A DNA stretch of 64,000 nucleotides from assembly GCA_965368585.1 (NCBI GenBank), contig CBDUNM010000008.1, positions 1 to 64,000 on the forward strand, given 5' to 3'. Numbering within the stretch: the first letter of the stretch is position 1; each line of letters begins with the position of its first letter. This document shows, one piece after another, positions 52,865 through 62,825 of this stretch. This stretch comes from JARRQB01 sp965368585. Lineage in GTDB: Bacteria; Pseudomonadota; Gammaproteobacteria; Chromatiales; Chromatiaceae. The notes beneath the pieces are model-generated. The model saw only the letters and a program-made list of their open reading frames with translations, did no database searches and had not been told where the DNA came from. Both the position numbers and the translations under genes were made by a program.

Positions 52865-53644
52865 ATGCTCAAATTGACTAAAATTGCGGCAGCTGCGGCG
52901 CTGGTTGCCGTGTCCGCCACGGCCTCTGCGTGGGGCTGGGGTGGACCGTTCGACGGCCTGGGTGACTTCCTGGGTGACGGCTACGGCGACTTCAACATGA
53001 ACTTCTCGGCGCGCGCCAACAGCCGCGTTCACGGTTATGGGCGCGGTTATGGCTACGGTCACGACTACCCATACTATTACGGTGTGCCTTATGCCGTCGC
53101 GCCCTACGGTGCTGCGCCTGTGGCCGGCGGTTGCGGCATGAGCGAAGAGGCTCAACAGGCGGTTGCGGCCCAGCAGCAAGCGGCTGCGGAGCAGTACGCG
53201 GCGCAGATCGAGGCACAACGCAAGGCCGCCGAGCAGTATGCGGCCCAGCAGGCCGCGGCTTACCAGGCCGCTGTCGAAGCCCAGCAGAAGGCAGCTGCCG
53301 AGCGAGCGGCCGCCTATCAGGCTACCGTGGCCAATCAGCGCAACGGCACCCAACCGGTCATGGCTTACACTGCACCGCAATTACCCGCGATGCAGCCGCC
53401 ACGCATGCGCCCCGTGGCTATGGACATGCCGACTTTCGACAGGCCGGCGTTCGAAAGACCGTCATTTGAGATGCCGTCGTTCGACCGGCCGTCCTTCGAC
53501 ACCGGGTCACGCGACCAGATCGTGGCCGATATGGAAGCCCGTCGCGCCGAGCGTATGGCCGAAATCGAAGCGCGCCGTGCCGAGATTCAAAAAGAGATGG
53601 AAGCCCGCCGCATCGAGATCGGTCAGGATTGCAAAAAAATCTGA
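52865..53644 (+). CDS. Extended sulfur globule-like protein with coiled-coil and Pro/Phe regions
   Basis: 259 residues. Signal peptide to about residue 22 (AAAAALVAVSATASA). Residues 23-85 repeat the globule-protein pattern (WGWGGPFDGLGDFLGDGYGD, GYGRGYGYGHDYPYYYG). Residues 95-155 are a long Ala/Gln/Glu coiled coil (EAQQAVAAQQQAAAEQYAAQ), 190-217 hold repeats of the form RPSFxxPSFDRP, and 220-250 form a charged helix (ADMEARRAERMAEIEARRAE). Far longer than ordinary Sgp proteins; the added parts may crosslink the envelope or anchor it. An intrinsic terminator follows. Confidence 0.75.
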   Translation: MLKLTKIAAAAALVAVSATASAWGWGGPFDGLGDFLGDGYGDFNMNFSARANSRVHGYGRGYGYGHDYPYYYGVPYAVAPYGAAPVAGGCGMSEEAQQAVAAQQQAAAEQYAAQIEAQRKAAEQYAAQQAAAYQAAVEAQQKAAAERAAAYQATVANQRNGTQPVMAYTAPQLPAMQPPRMRPVAMDMPTFDRPAFERPSFEMPSFDRPSFDTGSRDQIVADMEARRAERMAEIEARRAEIQKEMEARRIEIGQDCKKI

Positions 53645-53675
53645 TCTTCGCCGAAAGCGGCCGGTTGACGAGAAG

Positions 53676-53706
53676 CGCGCAGGGCCTGCACCCTGCGCGT
53701 TTTTTT
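53676..53706 (+). terminator. Rho-independent terminator after the sulfur globule genes
   Basis: Perfect 9-nt stem CGCGCAGGG / CCCTGCGCG with loop CCTGCA, followed directly by seven T. Sits 31 nt past the stop and touches the stop of the convergent regulator gene. Confidence 0.92.
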
Positions 53707-54418
53707 ATGCGGAAGCGGCCGAGACCATGTCGTTGCCGTCGAGTGGCACCGCCAAGCGATAGCCGAATCCCTTTACATTCTCGATAAGCTGGCGGCCGGC
53801 GGGCGTTTTGCCGAGTTTGCTGCGCAACAGGTGGACGTATTGCTTGATGTCGTTGGGGCCGGTGTTGCTGGTACGTTCCGGCCACAGGCAGTCGATGATC
53901 TCATCGTGGGAAAATACCTTGCCCGGGTCGGTGGCGCACAAGCGCAGTAATTGATACTCCTTCGGCGACAGGTTGATTTCCGTGTCGAAGACGAGCACGC
54001 GCTTTAGCCGGTCGTCTATTTGCAATGGTCCGACCATAATCACTTCCTGCGGCGGTTTGCGGGTGCGACGTAAAACCGCTTCGACGCGCGCGTCGAATTC
54101 GACCAGTTCAAAAGGCTTGCGGATGTAATCGTCCGCGCCGGCCAGCAGACAGCGCGCGGCCGCTTGTGGATCGGTCAACGCGCTCACGATGAGGATCGGC
54201 ATCCGGTCGTCGACGCCGCGCAACCAGCTCAGTACCGAGCGATCGTCGCAATCAGGCACCAGCGGATCGAACAGGATGAGGTCGGGTTTTTCCCGCTTGA
54301 AGGCAGCAAATCCCTCTGCAATCGTGCTCGTGCGTTCCACGTCGAAGCCGCGTTCGCGAAGGTGCTCGCCGATCTGTTCGCAGTGTCTTTGGTCAGGGTC
54401 TACGAGTAATACGCGCAT
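53705..54418 (-). CDS. OmpR-family response regulator
   Basis: 237 residues from the ATG at 54418 (MRVLLVDPDQ). Receiver domain with acidic residues Asp7 and Asp9, phosphorylation site Asp51 (LILFDPLVPD), Ser79 and Lys101 (IRKPF). Winged-helix DNA-binding domain at about 135-230 (EINLSPKEYQLLRLCATDPG, DIKQYVHLLRSKLG, VKGFGYRL). No histidine kinase is adjacent. It is convergent with the sulfur globule genes, but no direct link to them is shown. Confidence 0.93.
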   Translation of the reverse strand: MRVLLVDPDQRHCEQIGEHLRERGFDVERTSTIAEGFAAFKREKPDLILFDPLVPDCDDRSVLSWLRGVDDRMPILIVSALTDPQAAARCLLAGADDYIRKPFELVEFDARVEAVLRRTRKPPQEVIMVGPLQIDDRLKRVLVFDTEINLSPKEYQLLRLCATDPGKVFSHDEIIDCLWPERTSNTGPNDIKQYVHLLRSKLGKTPAGRQLIENVKGFGYRLAVPLDGNDMVSAASA

Positions 54419-54742
54419 TCGTTCCAATAACCGGTTTCTTACTTGTGCCTTCAAGCGTAGCTCAATCCACCGAATACAAAAGCCGGATTCTCGTTATCAC
54501 CCCGCCCGGGATGGATCTTAGATCCCCTGAATAGGATGTATGTCAAGTATATTATAAGTCATAAGATCATGAAAAATAGAGAGATATAAGTTTTTTAGCA
54601 TTCTGTGGGTGTTTCTGCTTGAATTGCAAATCAGTGGCAATCCTGCGCGTTTCCGATGGTCGAGCGGAACCGCGCGGGGCGAAAATCGGGGTGCAAGCGC
54701 CTGCGGCGCGCCCGAATTGAACTGTTTTCACGAGGCGAGCAA
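54419..54742. other. Divergent promoter region of the regulator gene and aceE
   Basis: 324 nt, strongly AT-rich at 54535-54600 (TATATTATAAG and a run of T). GGATCT-T-AGATCC at 54513-54525 is a perfect 13-nt palindrome and a candidate operator. No gene is seen. Confidence 0.5.
54513..54525. promoter_or_regulatory. Palindrome GGATCT-T-AGATCC upstream of aceE
   Basis: Perfect 6-nt arms around one T, 218 nt before aceE and 95 nt before the divergent regulator start. Could bind the adjacent OmpR-type protein or a Pdh regulator; no further support. Confidence 0.35.
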
Positions 54743-57403
54743 ATGGCTGCGGTACCTGATATTGATGCGCAAGAGACTCAGGAATGGCTGGACGCGCTGG
54801 ACAGCGTGTTCGAAAACGAAGGGGTGGACCGGGCCCACTATCTGCTGGAACGGTTGATCGAAAAGGCGCGGCGGTCGGGCGCGTATTTGCCGTATTCGGC
54901 GAACACGGCTTACGTCAACACGATTCCGTTGACCCATCAGCCGAGGTTTCCCGGCGACCAGGCAATGGAACGTCGTATTCGCTCGTTCGTCCGGTGGAAC
55001 GCGATGGCCATGGTGGTGCAGGCGAACCGGATGTCTTCCGAACTGGGCGGGCATATCGCGAGTTTCGCCTCCAGCGCGACCCTTCTGGATGTGGCGTGTA
55101 ACCATTTCTTCCGCGCCCGCAACAAAGACGAGGAAGGCGACCTCGTGTTCTTTCAAGGCCATTCGGCCCCCGGCGTCTATGCGCGCGCCTTCCTGGAGGG
55201 CCGGATCAGTGAAGAGCAGTTGAACAAGTTCAGGCAGGAGGTCGACGGGGATGGCCTGCCGTCGTATCCACACCCCTGGTTGATGCCCAATTTCTGGCAG
55301 TTTCCGACCGTTTCGATGGGCCTGGGTCCCCTGATGGCCATTTATCAGGCGCGCTTTATGCGCTACCTGCACGATCGCGGGTTGGCCAACATGGGCGAGC
55401 GGAAGGTCTGGGCCTTCATGGGCGACGGCGAAATGGACGAGCCCGAGTCGCTCGGCGCCATTTCTCTCGCCTCGCGTGAACGGCTCGACAATCTGGTGTT
55501 CGTGATCAACTGCAATCTGCAGCGCCTCGATGGACCGGTACGCGGCAACGGCAAGATCATTCAGGAACTCGAGGCTGTGTTTCGCGGTGCCGGCTGGAAT
55601 GTGATCAAGGTCGTGTGGGGCGGCTACTGGGATCCGCTGTTGGCGCGGGATACCGACGGCTTGCTGCATAAGCGTATGGAGGAATGCGTCGACGGCGACT
55701 ACCAGGCGTACAAGGCGCACGGCGGTGCCTACACGCGCGAACACTTTTTCGGCAAATACCCCGCGTTGGCGGCCATGGTCGCCAATATGACCGACGAGGA
55801 TATCTGGCGTCTGAACTGCGGCGGCCACGATCCCATCAAGGTGTACGCGGCCTATCACGCGGCCGTCAACCACAAAGGCAAGCCGACTGTCATCCTGGCG
55901 AAAACGGTCAAGGGCTACGGCATGGGTGAAGCGGGTGAGGGGCAGAATATCACCCACCAACAGAAGAAAATGGGTGAGGAGGCGCTGCGCGCGTTTCGCG
56001 ACCGCTTCAACATCCCGATTCCCGACGACCAGATTGCGTCGGCGCCCTACTACAAACCGGGCACGGACAGTCCCGAAATGAAATATCTGCACCAACGCCG
56101 TCAGGAACTTGGGGGCTACGTACCATCGCGCCGCGTCGAGGCGGCGGCGCTCACGATTCCGCCCCTCGACAGCTTCAAAGCACTGCTGGAGGGCAGCGGG
56201 GACCGCGAGATGTCGACTACCATGGCCTTTGTGCGCTTTCTGACGTCACTGATCCGGGACAAGGCCATCGGCAAGTACGTCGTGCCGATCGTGCCCGACG
56301 AGGCACGTACCTTCGGTATGGAGGGCATGTTCCGCCAGCTCGGAATCTATTCGCATCAGGGGCAGCTGTACAAGCCGGTCGATTCCGATCAAGTCATGTA
56401 TTACCGTGAAGACAAGCAGGGGCAGATTCTGCAGGAAGGAATCAACGAAGCCGGCGCCATGTCGTCCTGGATGGCCGCCGCGACGTCGTACTCAAATCAC
56501 GGCATTACCATGATCCCCTTCTATATCTACTACTCGATGTTTGGATTTCAGCGCGTCGGCGACCTGGCCTGGGCGGCCGGCGATATGCGGGCGCGCGGCT
56601 TTTTGCTGGGCGGCACCGCGGGCCGTACCACCCTGGCCGGCGAGGGGTTGCAGCATCAGGACGGGCACAGCCATCTGCAGGCGGCGTTCATACCCAACTG
56701 CCGGGCCTATGACCCGACCTACGCCTACGAGCTCGCGGTGATCTTGCGCGACGGCATGAAGCGTATGTACGAAAACGGCGAAAGCGTCTTCTACTACCTC
56801 ACGGTGATGAACGAGAACTATGCTCACCCGGTGATACCGGCGGACGTGGAAGAGGGGATCGTGCGCGGCATGTACCTGTTGAAAAACGGATCGCGCAAAA
56901 AGAAGCGTGTGCAGTTGCTGGGATCGGGCACCATCCTGCGCGAAGTCTTGGCGGCCGCGCATTTGTTGGAAGACGAGTGGAATGTCGCCGCCGACGTCTG
57001 GAGTATCACCAGCTTTACCGAACTGCGCCGTGATGGCATGGACGTCGAACGCTGGAACAGGCTGCATCCGCTGGAAGATAGGCCGCGCGTCAGTTACGTC
57101 GAGCAGCAACTGAACGGCCGCAAGGGTCCGATGGTCGCGGCCACCGACTACATTCAGTCATTCGCCGATCAGATCCGGCCCTACGTCGGCAACCGCCGCT
57201 ACGTCACGCTTGGCACCGACGGGTTTGGTCGGTCCGACCGCCGCGCGAAACTGCGTCATTTCTTCGAGGTCAACCGAAACTACGTGGTGGTGGCGGCACT
57301 CAAGGCCCTGGCCGACGACGGCGAAGTCGAAGCGAGTGTCGTGGCACAGGCGATCAAGGCCTATCGGATCGATCCGGCCAAACCCAATCCGATGACGGTG
57401 TGA
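54743..57403 (+). CDS. aceE: Pyruvate dehydrogenase E1 component
   Basis: 886 residues, the E. coli length, from the ATG at 54743 with GAGGCGAG upstream. Homodimeric E1: the thiamine diphosphate motif GDGEMDEPESLGAISLASRE ends in NCNLQRLDGPV; HPWLMPNFWQFPTVSMGLGP and GTAGRTTLAGEGLQHQDGHS are conserved. Decarboxylates pyruvate and acetylates the lipoyl group of AceF. First gene of aceE-aceF-lpd. Confidence 0.97.
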   Translation: MAAVPDIDAQETQEWLDALDSVFENEGVDRAHYLLERLIEKARRSGAYLPYSANTAYVNTIPLTHQPRFPGDQAMERRIRSFVRWNAMAMVVQANRMSSELGGHIASFASSATLLDVACNHFFRARNKDEEGDLVFFQGHSAPGVYARAFLEGRISEEQLNKFRQEVDGDGLPSYPHPWLMPNFWQFPTVSMGLGPLMAIYQARFMRYLHDRGLANMGERKVWAFMGDGEMDEPESLGAISLASRERLDNLVFVINCNLQRLDGPVRGNGKIIQELEAVFRGAGWNVIKVVWGGYWDPLLARDTDGLLHKRMEECVDGDYQAYKAHGGAYTREHFFGKYPALAAMVANMTDEDIWRLNCGGHDPIKVYAAYHAAVNHKGKPTVILAKTVKGYGMGEAGEGQNITHQQKKMGEEALRAFRDRFNIPIPDDQIASAPYYKPGTDSPEMKYLHQRRQELGGYVPSRRVEAAALTIPPLDSFKALLEGSGDREMSTTMAFVRFLTSLIRDKAIGKYVVPIVPDEARTFGMEGMFRQLGIYSHQGQLYKPVDSDQVMYYREDKQGQILQEGINEAGAMSSWMAAATSYSNHGITMIPFYIYYSMFGFQRVGDLAWAAGDMRARGFLLGGTAGRTTLAGEGLQHQDGHSHLQAAFIPNCRAYDPTYAYELAVILRDGMKRMYENGESVFYYLTVMNENYAHPVIPADVEEGIVRGMYLLKNGSRKKKRVQLLGSGTILREVLAAAHLLEDEWNVAADVWSITSFTELRRDGMDVERWNRLHPLEDRPRVSYVEQQLNGRKGPMVAATDYIQSFADQIRPYVGNRRYVTLGTDGFGRSDRRAKLRHFFEVNRNYVVVAALKALADDGEVEASVVAQAIKAYRIDPAKPNPMTV

Positions 57404-57414
57404 GGAGCTGAACA

Positions 57415-59109
57415 GTGGCCCATAACAGCGAAGTAGTGGTCCCCGATATCGGTGATTTCAGCGACGTGGAGGTTATCGAGGTACTGGTTGCACCCGGTGA
57501 CCGGCTCAAGGTGGAAGATTCGATTGTCACCTTGGAAAGCGACAAGGCGACCATGGAAATCCCGTCTCCGGTCGCGGGCGTCGTTCGCGAATTGAAGGTC
57601 AAGGTCGGCGATAAGATCACCCAGGGCGATTTACTGTTGTTGCTGGAGGCCGACGAGGAGGAGGCACCGGCTCCCGACGCATCCACGCCGCCCGAAGTGT
57701 TGCCGGACGCCGCGCCGGCCGACCCGCCGGAGCGTGTGCCATCCGGCGAGATCGCGGCGCCAGCGCCCACACCGGCGGGCGCGACCGAGGCCGTCGAAGT
57801 CGAGGAGATACGCCTGCCCGACCTGGGTGATTTTCACGACGTGGAAGTCATCGAACTGCTGGTGCAGCCGGGCGACCGGATCGCCGCCGAGGATTCCGTA
57901 CTGACGCTGGAAAGCGAAAAGGCAACGATGGAGATACCTTCGCCCAAGGCGGGGTTGGTGCAGGCCACCAAGGTAGCCGTTGGCGACAAGATTAATCAGG
58001 GGCAGGTAATCATGCTGCTCGAAGTGGCATCCGGATCTGCCGATGCCGGGCAGGCGGGGGCTTCGGCCGCTGCGCAAGAACCCGCCGAGTCGGTCTTCGA
58101 ACCGGCTGCGCCGGCGGAGCCGGGCGGGCGGGCGCCGGGGGACAAGGCGCCGCAACCGCGACCGGTGATCGCCAAGCCGTCGGACGCGCCGAGAAGCGGT
58201 GCGCACGCGAGCCCGGCGGTGCGCCGGTTCGCGCGCGAACTCGGGGTCGATCTGACACGGGTGCGCGGTACGGCCGCAAAATCGCGTATCACCAAGGACG
58301 ACGTGCAAAATTACGTCAAACAGTCCCTGAGCACGGGCGGGGCGGTGGCGCCGTCGGGCGCGGGCGGTGTTTTTCAACTGCCAAGCGTTCCCGAGATCGA
58401 CTTCAGTCAATTCGGCGACACCGAGACGGTCGCGCTGGGTCGGATCAAGAAGCTCAGCGGGTCGCATTTGCATCGCAGTTGGCTCACCGTGCCGCACGTC
58501 ACGCAATTCGACCAGGCCGACATCACGGAGCTGGAGGATTTTCGCCAAGCACAGCAGGCGGCGGCGGAAAAGGAGGGCGTAAAACTGACCCTCATGCCGT
58601 TTCTGTTGAAAGCCGCGGCGGCCGCGATGCGGGTGTATCCGCAGTTCAATGCCTCGCTGGCGCCGGACGGTGAGCGTCTGATTGTGAAAAAATACCTGCA
58701 TCTCGGCGTCGCGGTGGATACGCCCAATGGGCTGGTGGTACCCGTTATCAGGGACGTCGACCGCAAGGGCCTGTTCGACCTGGCCGCTGAACTCGGCGAA
58801 CTCAGTCAGAAGGCACGTGACAGCAAACTGTCGCCTCGTGATATGCAGGGCGGCTGTCTGTCGATATCCAGCCTGGGGGGGATCGGCGGTTCCCAGTTCG
58901 CGCCCATTGTGAATGCGCCGGAAGTCGCGATTCTGGGTATTTCGCGGGCGGCGACGCAGCCCGTGTGGGACGGTAAGGCGTTCGCGCCGCGTCTGATCAT
59001 GCCCTTCAGTCTGGCCTACGATCACCGCGTGATCGACGGCGCGGAAGGGGTGCGGTTTACGACCTTCCTGAGCGGGTTGCTGGGCGACATCAGACGGCTG
59101 CTGCTCTGA
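57415..59109 (+). CDS. aceF: Dihydrolipoyl acetyltransferase (E2)
   Basis: 564 residues from a GTG at 57415 with GAGGAGCTG upstream. Two lipoyl domains carry Lys44 and Lys169 in ESDKATMEIPSP and ESEKATMEIPSP, joined by Ala/Pro linkers. A peripheral-subunit binding domain follows (SPAVRRFARELGVDLTRVRG), then the catalytic domain ending with SLAYDHRVIDGAEGVRF (His and Asp of the acyltransferase). Core of the pyruvate dehydrogenase complex. Confidence 0.97.
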   Translation: MAHNSEVVVPDIGDFSDVEVIEVLVAPGDRLKVEDSIVTLESDKATMEIPSPVAGVVRELKVKVGDKITQGDLLLLLEADEEEAPAPDASTPPEVLPDAAPADPPERVPSGEIAAPAPTPAGATEAVEVEEIRLPDLGDFHDVEVIELLVQPGDRIAAEDSVLTLESEKATMEIPSPKAGLVQATKVAVGDKINQGQVIMLLEVASGSADAGQAGASAAAQEPAESVFEPAAPAEPGGRAPGDKAPQPRPVIAKPSDAPRSGAHASPAVRRFARELGVDLTRVRGTAAKSRITKDDVQNYVKQSLSTGGAVAPSGAGGVFQLPSVPEIDFSQFGDTETVALGRIKKLSGSHLHRSWLTVPHVTQFDQADITELEDFRQAQQAAAEKEGVKLTLMPFLLKAAAAAMRVYPQFNASLAPDGERLIVKKYLHLGVAVDTPNGLVVPVIRDVDRKGLFDLAAELGELSQKARDSKLSPRDMQGGCLSISSLGGIGGSQFAPIVNAPEVAILGISRAATQPVWDGKAFAPRLIMPFSLAYDHRVIDGAEGVRFTTFLSGLLGDIRRLLL

Positions 59110-59296
59110 CGCACCTCCAGGCCCAAACCGTTGGCAGCATGCGCTTCAGGTGCGTACCCGCCGCGTCAATCTCGGCTCGAACCGACGGCCGGCTATGGTG
59201 CGCTGCAACAATCTGGTCTACATTTTCCAGCCAGTATCCAAATAAGATCAACGGCCGCAAGCCCGACGGCGAAGGCACTCGAGTGAAGGAGAGAGC

Positions 59297-60745
59297 ATGA
59301 TGAGCGACAAAACATCCAGTTCCAAGGTGGCCGATATCCGTACCAAGGTGGCCGTGCTCGGAGCGGGCCCCGGCGGCTACACGGCCGCGTTCCGGGCGGC
59401 CGATCTGGGCCTGGACGTGGTGCTGATCGAACGCTATCCCGCGCTCGGCGGCGTGTGCCTGAATGTCGGCTGCATTCCGTCCAAGGCGCTGCTGCACACC
59501 GCCGAGGTCATCAACGAGGTCGGCGAACTCGAGCAGATGGGGGTGCGCTATACCAAACCGAAAATCGATCTCGACAAGATGCGCGCGGGTAAGGACAAGG
59601 TGGTCGCCAAATTGACCGGCGGGCTGGCGGCGCTGGCCAAGCAGCGCAAGGTGCAGGTGGTTCACGGCGTGGGGCGGTTCGTGTCGCCGACCCGCATCGA
59701 AGTGCAGGGTGGTGACGGCCAGCGCACCGTCGAGTTCGAGCAGTGCATCATCGCCTGTGGCTCGTCGGCGGTCAAAATCCCCGGGTTCCCCAACGAGGAC
59801 GACCGTTTGATCGATTCAACCGGTGCGCTGGAACTAGGTGAGGTGCCGGGCCGGATGCTGATCGTCGGCGGCGGCATCATCGGCCTGGAGATGGCGACGG
59901 TTTATGCCGCGCTGGGCGCCAAGGTCGACGTGGTGGAATTGCTGGACGGTCTGATACCGGGTTGCGATCGCGATCTGGTCAGGCCGCTGCAGAAGCGGTT
60001 GCAGGGAGTGCTCGAGGGCATCTATCTCTCGACCAAGGTGGCCGAAATCAAGGCGGAGAAGAAGGGTCTTACCGCGCACTTCGAAGGCGACAAGGCGCCG
60101 AAGTCGCAAACCTACGACAAAATTCTGGTCGCGGTGGGCCGTGCGCCGAACGGCAAACAAATCGGCGCCGACGCGGCGGGCGTCAACGTCGACGAACGCG
60201 GCTTTATTGCAGTCGACCAGCATATGCGCACCAACGTACCGCACGTCTTCGCCATCGGCGACGTGGTGGGAAATCCCATGCTCGCCCACAAGGCCGTGCA
60301 CGAGGGCAAGGTGGCCGCCGAAGTTATCGCGGGGTTGCCCGCGCTGTTCGATCCCATGGCCATTCCATCCGTTGCCTACACCGATCCCGAGGTGGCGTGG
60401 ATGGGCTTGACCGAAACGGACGCCAAGGCGCAAGGCATCGAGGTCGAGAAGGGCGTCTTTCCCTGGGCGGCATCCGGCCGGGCGCTCGGTATCCACCGTG
60501 AAGAGGGTTTGACCAAGCTGCTGTTCGACCCGAAGTCCAAGCGCATTCTCGGTGCCGGTATCGTCGGGCGCAATGCCGGTGAACTGATCGGCGAAACCGT
60601 ACTGGCAATGGAGATGGGCGCCGATGCGGAAGACATCGGGTTGAGCATCCACCCACACCCCACCCTCAGTGAAACGGTGTGCTTCGCCGCGGAAATGGCC
60701 GAGGGGACGATCACCGACCTGCTGCCCCCGCGGAAACGCAAGTAA
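59297..60745 (+). CDS. lpd: Dihydrolipoyl dehydrogenase (E3)
   Basis: 482 residues; GAAGGAGAGAGC precedes two adjacent ATG codons. FAD-binding VAVLGAGPGGYTAAFRAADL, redox-active disulfide Cys54/Cys59 (CLNVGCIPSK), NAD-binding RMLIVGGGIIGLEMATVYAA, and the C-terminal His-Glu pair in HPHPTLSETV. No fused lipoyl domain. It reoxidises AceF lipoyl groups and may also serve other 2-oxoacid dehydrogenases. Third gene of the pdh unit, 187 nt after aceF. Confidence 0.97.
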   Translation: MMSDKTSSSKVADIRTKVAVLGAGPGGYTAAFRAADLGLDVVLIERYPALGGVCLNVGCIPSKALLHTAEVINEVGELEQMGVRYTKPKIDLDKMRAGKDKVVAKLTGGLAALAKQRKVQVVHGVGRFVSPTRIEVQGGDGQRTVEFEQCIIACGSSAVKIPGFPNEDDRLIDSTGALELGEVPGRMLIVGGGIIGLEMATVYAALGAKVDVVELLDGLIPGCDRDLVRPLQKRLQGVLEGIYLSTKVAEIKAEKKGLTAHFEGDKAPKSQTYDKILVAVGRAPNGKQIGADAAGVNVDERGFIAVDQHMRTNVPHVFAIGDVVGNPMLAHKAVHEGKVAAEVIAGLPALFDPMAIPSVAYTDPEVAWMGLTETDAKAQGIEVEKGVFPWAASGRALGIHREEGLTKLLFDPKSKRILGAGIVGRNAGELIGETVLAMEMGADAEDIGLSIHPHPTLSETVCFAAEMAEGTITDLLPPRKRK

Positions 60746-61001
60746 CCGAAGCACGCCGGGCGCAGTGGTACACCGCGCCGAGTAATGAAGCAGCGCGCCT
60801 CGCCCCGCTGTAGTGCCGCAGGTGCGCTATGGAAAGTCGCGCGCTAGATCACTACACTCGGGCCAGGGGCGCGACGACCTCGAAACGTACGGCGGTTGCA
60901 GGTGCCGGCTGACGTCGTGTGTCGGAGTCGGCGCATGAATCGCGCCAGTCCAGCGGGTCTACCGGGCGCAGCGGTCGGTCGGTGCGTTTTCCGTCCGGTC
61001 C

Positions 61002-62825
61002 ATGGAAACACGGAAGGATGAAGGAGTATTGACATTCAAAGCGTCTACCCAAGGTGACCCGGCGAGGCCACCCCGGTCGCCGTCCCCCTGGCTGTTCGCC
61101 CTCCTGGCGCTGTCCATCGTGGCGGTCGGCGAACAACTGCTCGAACGATATGCGTGGCGCGAGGCCGTCTCCCGGGAACGCGTGCGGGTGCTGGAGCGGC
61201 TGGGTACCCTGCGGGCGCGCCTCGAAGGCCAGATCAATTCGCATCTGATGCTGGCACAAGGCCTGACGGCCGTGGTGCAGCATCACCCGGACGTGAATCA
61301 GGCGGAGTTCGCGCGGGTCGGCGCCGAAATCGACACCCGTATCGGCGCCTTGCGCAACATCGCGGCCGCCCCGGACATGGTGATCTCGATGATCTACCCG
61401 CTCGAAGGCAACGCGGCGGCCATCGGTCTCGACTATCGCACACACCCCACGCAGGGCCCGGCCGCGCAGCGCGCGATGGACACCGGCCAAATGGTGATTG
61501 CCGGACCGTTACCTCTGGTACAGGGCGGAGAGGGCGTTATCGCCCGCATCCCGGTATACCTGTCCCGTAGCGATGCGCCATCCGGACGCGTACCCTGGGG
61601 GCTGGTTTCGGCGGTCATGGACGTCGACCGACTGTACCGCAACGCAGGCCTCACGACGCTGGCGTCGCAATTCCAGGTGGCCATTCGGGGCAGGGACGGG
61701 ACGGGCAGCGAGGGCGCCGTGTTCTACGGCGACGGGCGCGTCTTTGATCGGCAAGCGGTGACCCTGGAAGTGACGCTGCCGTCCGGTTCGTGGCAACTGG
61801 CGGCGGTGCCGCTCGGCGGTTGGGGTCAGGTCGCATCCAGGCTCCCGTTGATCCGGTTGCTGGGCGCGATCGTTGCCGTCGCTGCCGCGACTGCGGCCTT
61901 CGCGCTTGCCCGGGCGCACGTCTTGGCCAGGGACACGGCGGACCGGTTGCGCGACAGTCAGGAGCTGTTCCAAAAATTCATGCACCACCTGCCGGCGGGG
62001 GCCTTCGTTCGTGACCCCGCCAGCGGCGGATTCGACTTCTGCAATCACTGGTTCAGCGATCACTTCGGCGCTGCCGGCACTGCCGCGGCGCAGCGCATGC
62101 TTGAGGATGATCGTCGTACGCTGCGCGAGGGGAAGCTGCGCTCCAACGAGGTGCAGAGCGACGGCCGGGGTGAACCGCTGTATTGCGACGTGCAGCGTTT
62201 CCTGATTCCGCGGGTGGGTTCGCATCCGCTGGTTGGCGGGGTGGTCAACGACATATCGGCCCGTGTCATGGCGGAACAGCGGCTGGCCGACAGCGAGGCG
62301 CGCCTGAACGCCGCCGAGGCCATCGCCCATGTGGGACATTGGGCCTATCGGGTGAGCGACGGCGCCATCCAATGGTCGGACGAAACCTACCGGATTTTCG
62401 GTCTGACGCCACAGTCCGAGACCGTCACCTACGAAATGTTGGTCGCGCTCGTCCACCCCGACGACCGCAAGTATCACGATGACTACCTGCAGCGGATGCT
62501 GGCGAGCAGACCGGGGGAGGATATCCCGGAAAACGGTTTTCGACTGACACTTCGTGACGGCACGGAACGCTCGGTCGTCGTATGGGTGCGGATCGAGTAC
62601 GACGAGCGGGGCGCACCCGAGCGGCTGTTCGGTGCGGTGCAGGACGTCACCGAGCACCAGCGACTCGAGCAACGCCTGCGTGAGCGACTCGACGAGTTGC
62701 TGCTTTGGCACCAAGTGACCCTGGGACGTGAAGACCGGATCCGTGAACTGAAATCCGAGGTCAACACCCTGTTGGCTGATCAGGGGCTGGCCATCCGGTA
62801 CCTGAGTCAGAGGGAGTCCGCGTGA
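61002..62825 (+). CDS. CHASE-PAS sensory protein without output domain
   Basis: 607 residues. First membrane helix at 29-45 (WLFALLALSIVAVGEQL), a periplasmic CHASE domain at about 60-265 (EGQINSHLMLAQGLTAVVQH, AIGLDYRTHPTQGPAA), second helix at 285-305 (LLGAIVAVAAATAAFAL), then two PAS domains (about 320-425 and 435-560; HVGHWAYRVSDGAIQWSDET) and a C-terminal coiled coil. It ends with no kinase or cyclase domain. Its stop overlaps the GTG of the next gene, whose product continues as GAF-PAS, so the two may form one split sensory system. Confidence 0.85.
   Translation: METRKDEGVLTFKASTQGDPARPPRSPSPWLFALLALSIVAVGEQLLERYAWREAVSRERVRVLERLGTLRARLEGQINSHLMLAQGLTAVVQHHPDVNQAEFARVGAEIDTRIGALRNIAAAPDMVISMIYPLEGNAAAIGLDYRTHPTQGPAAQRAMDTGQMVIAGPLPLVQGGEGVIARIPVYLSRSDAPSGRVPWGLVSAVMDVDRLYRNAGLTTLASQFQVAIRGRDGTGSEGAVFYGDGRVFDRQAVTLEVTLPSGSWQLAAVPLGGWGQVASRLPLIRLLGAIVAVAAATAAFALARAHVLARDTADRLRDSQELFQKFMHHLPAGAFVRDPASGGFDFCNHWFSDHFGAAGTAAAQRMLEDDRRTLREGKLRSNEVQSDGRGEPLYCDVQRFLIPRVGSHPLVGGVVNDISARVMAEQRLADSEARLNAAEAIAHVGHWAYRVSDGAIQWSDETYRIFGLTPQSETVTYEMLVALVHPDDRKYHDDYLQRMLASRPGEDIPENGFRLTLRDGTERSVVVWVRIEYDERGAPERLFGAVQDVTEHQRLEQRLRERLDELLLWHQVTLGREDRIRELKSEVNTLLADQGLAIRYLSQRESA

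Noticed and set aside
54728..56095. Long minus-strand open frame over aceE
   Set aside because: Shadow of the conserved E1 coding sequence; similar frames lie over aceF, lpd and the CHASE gene.
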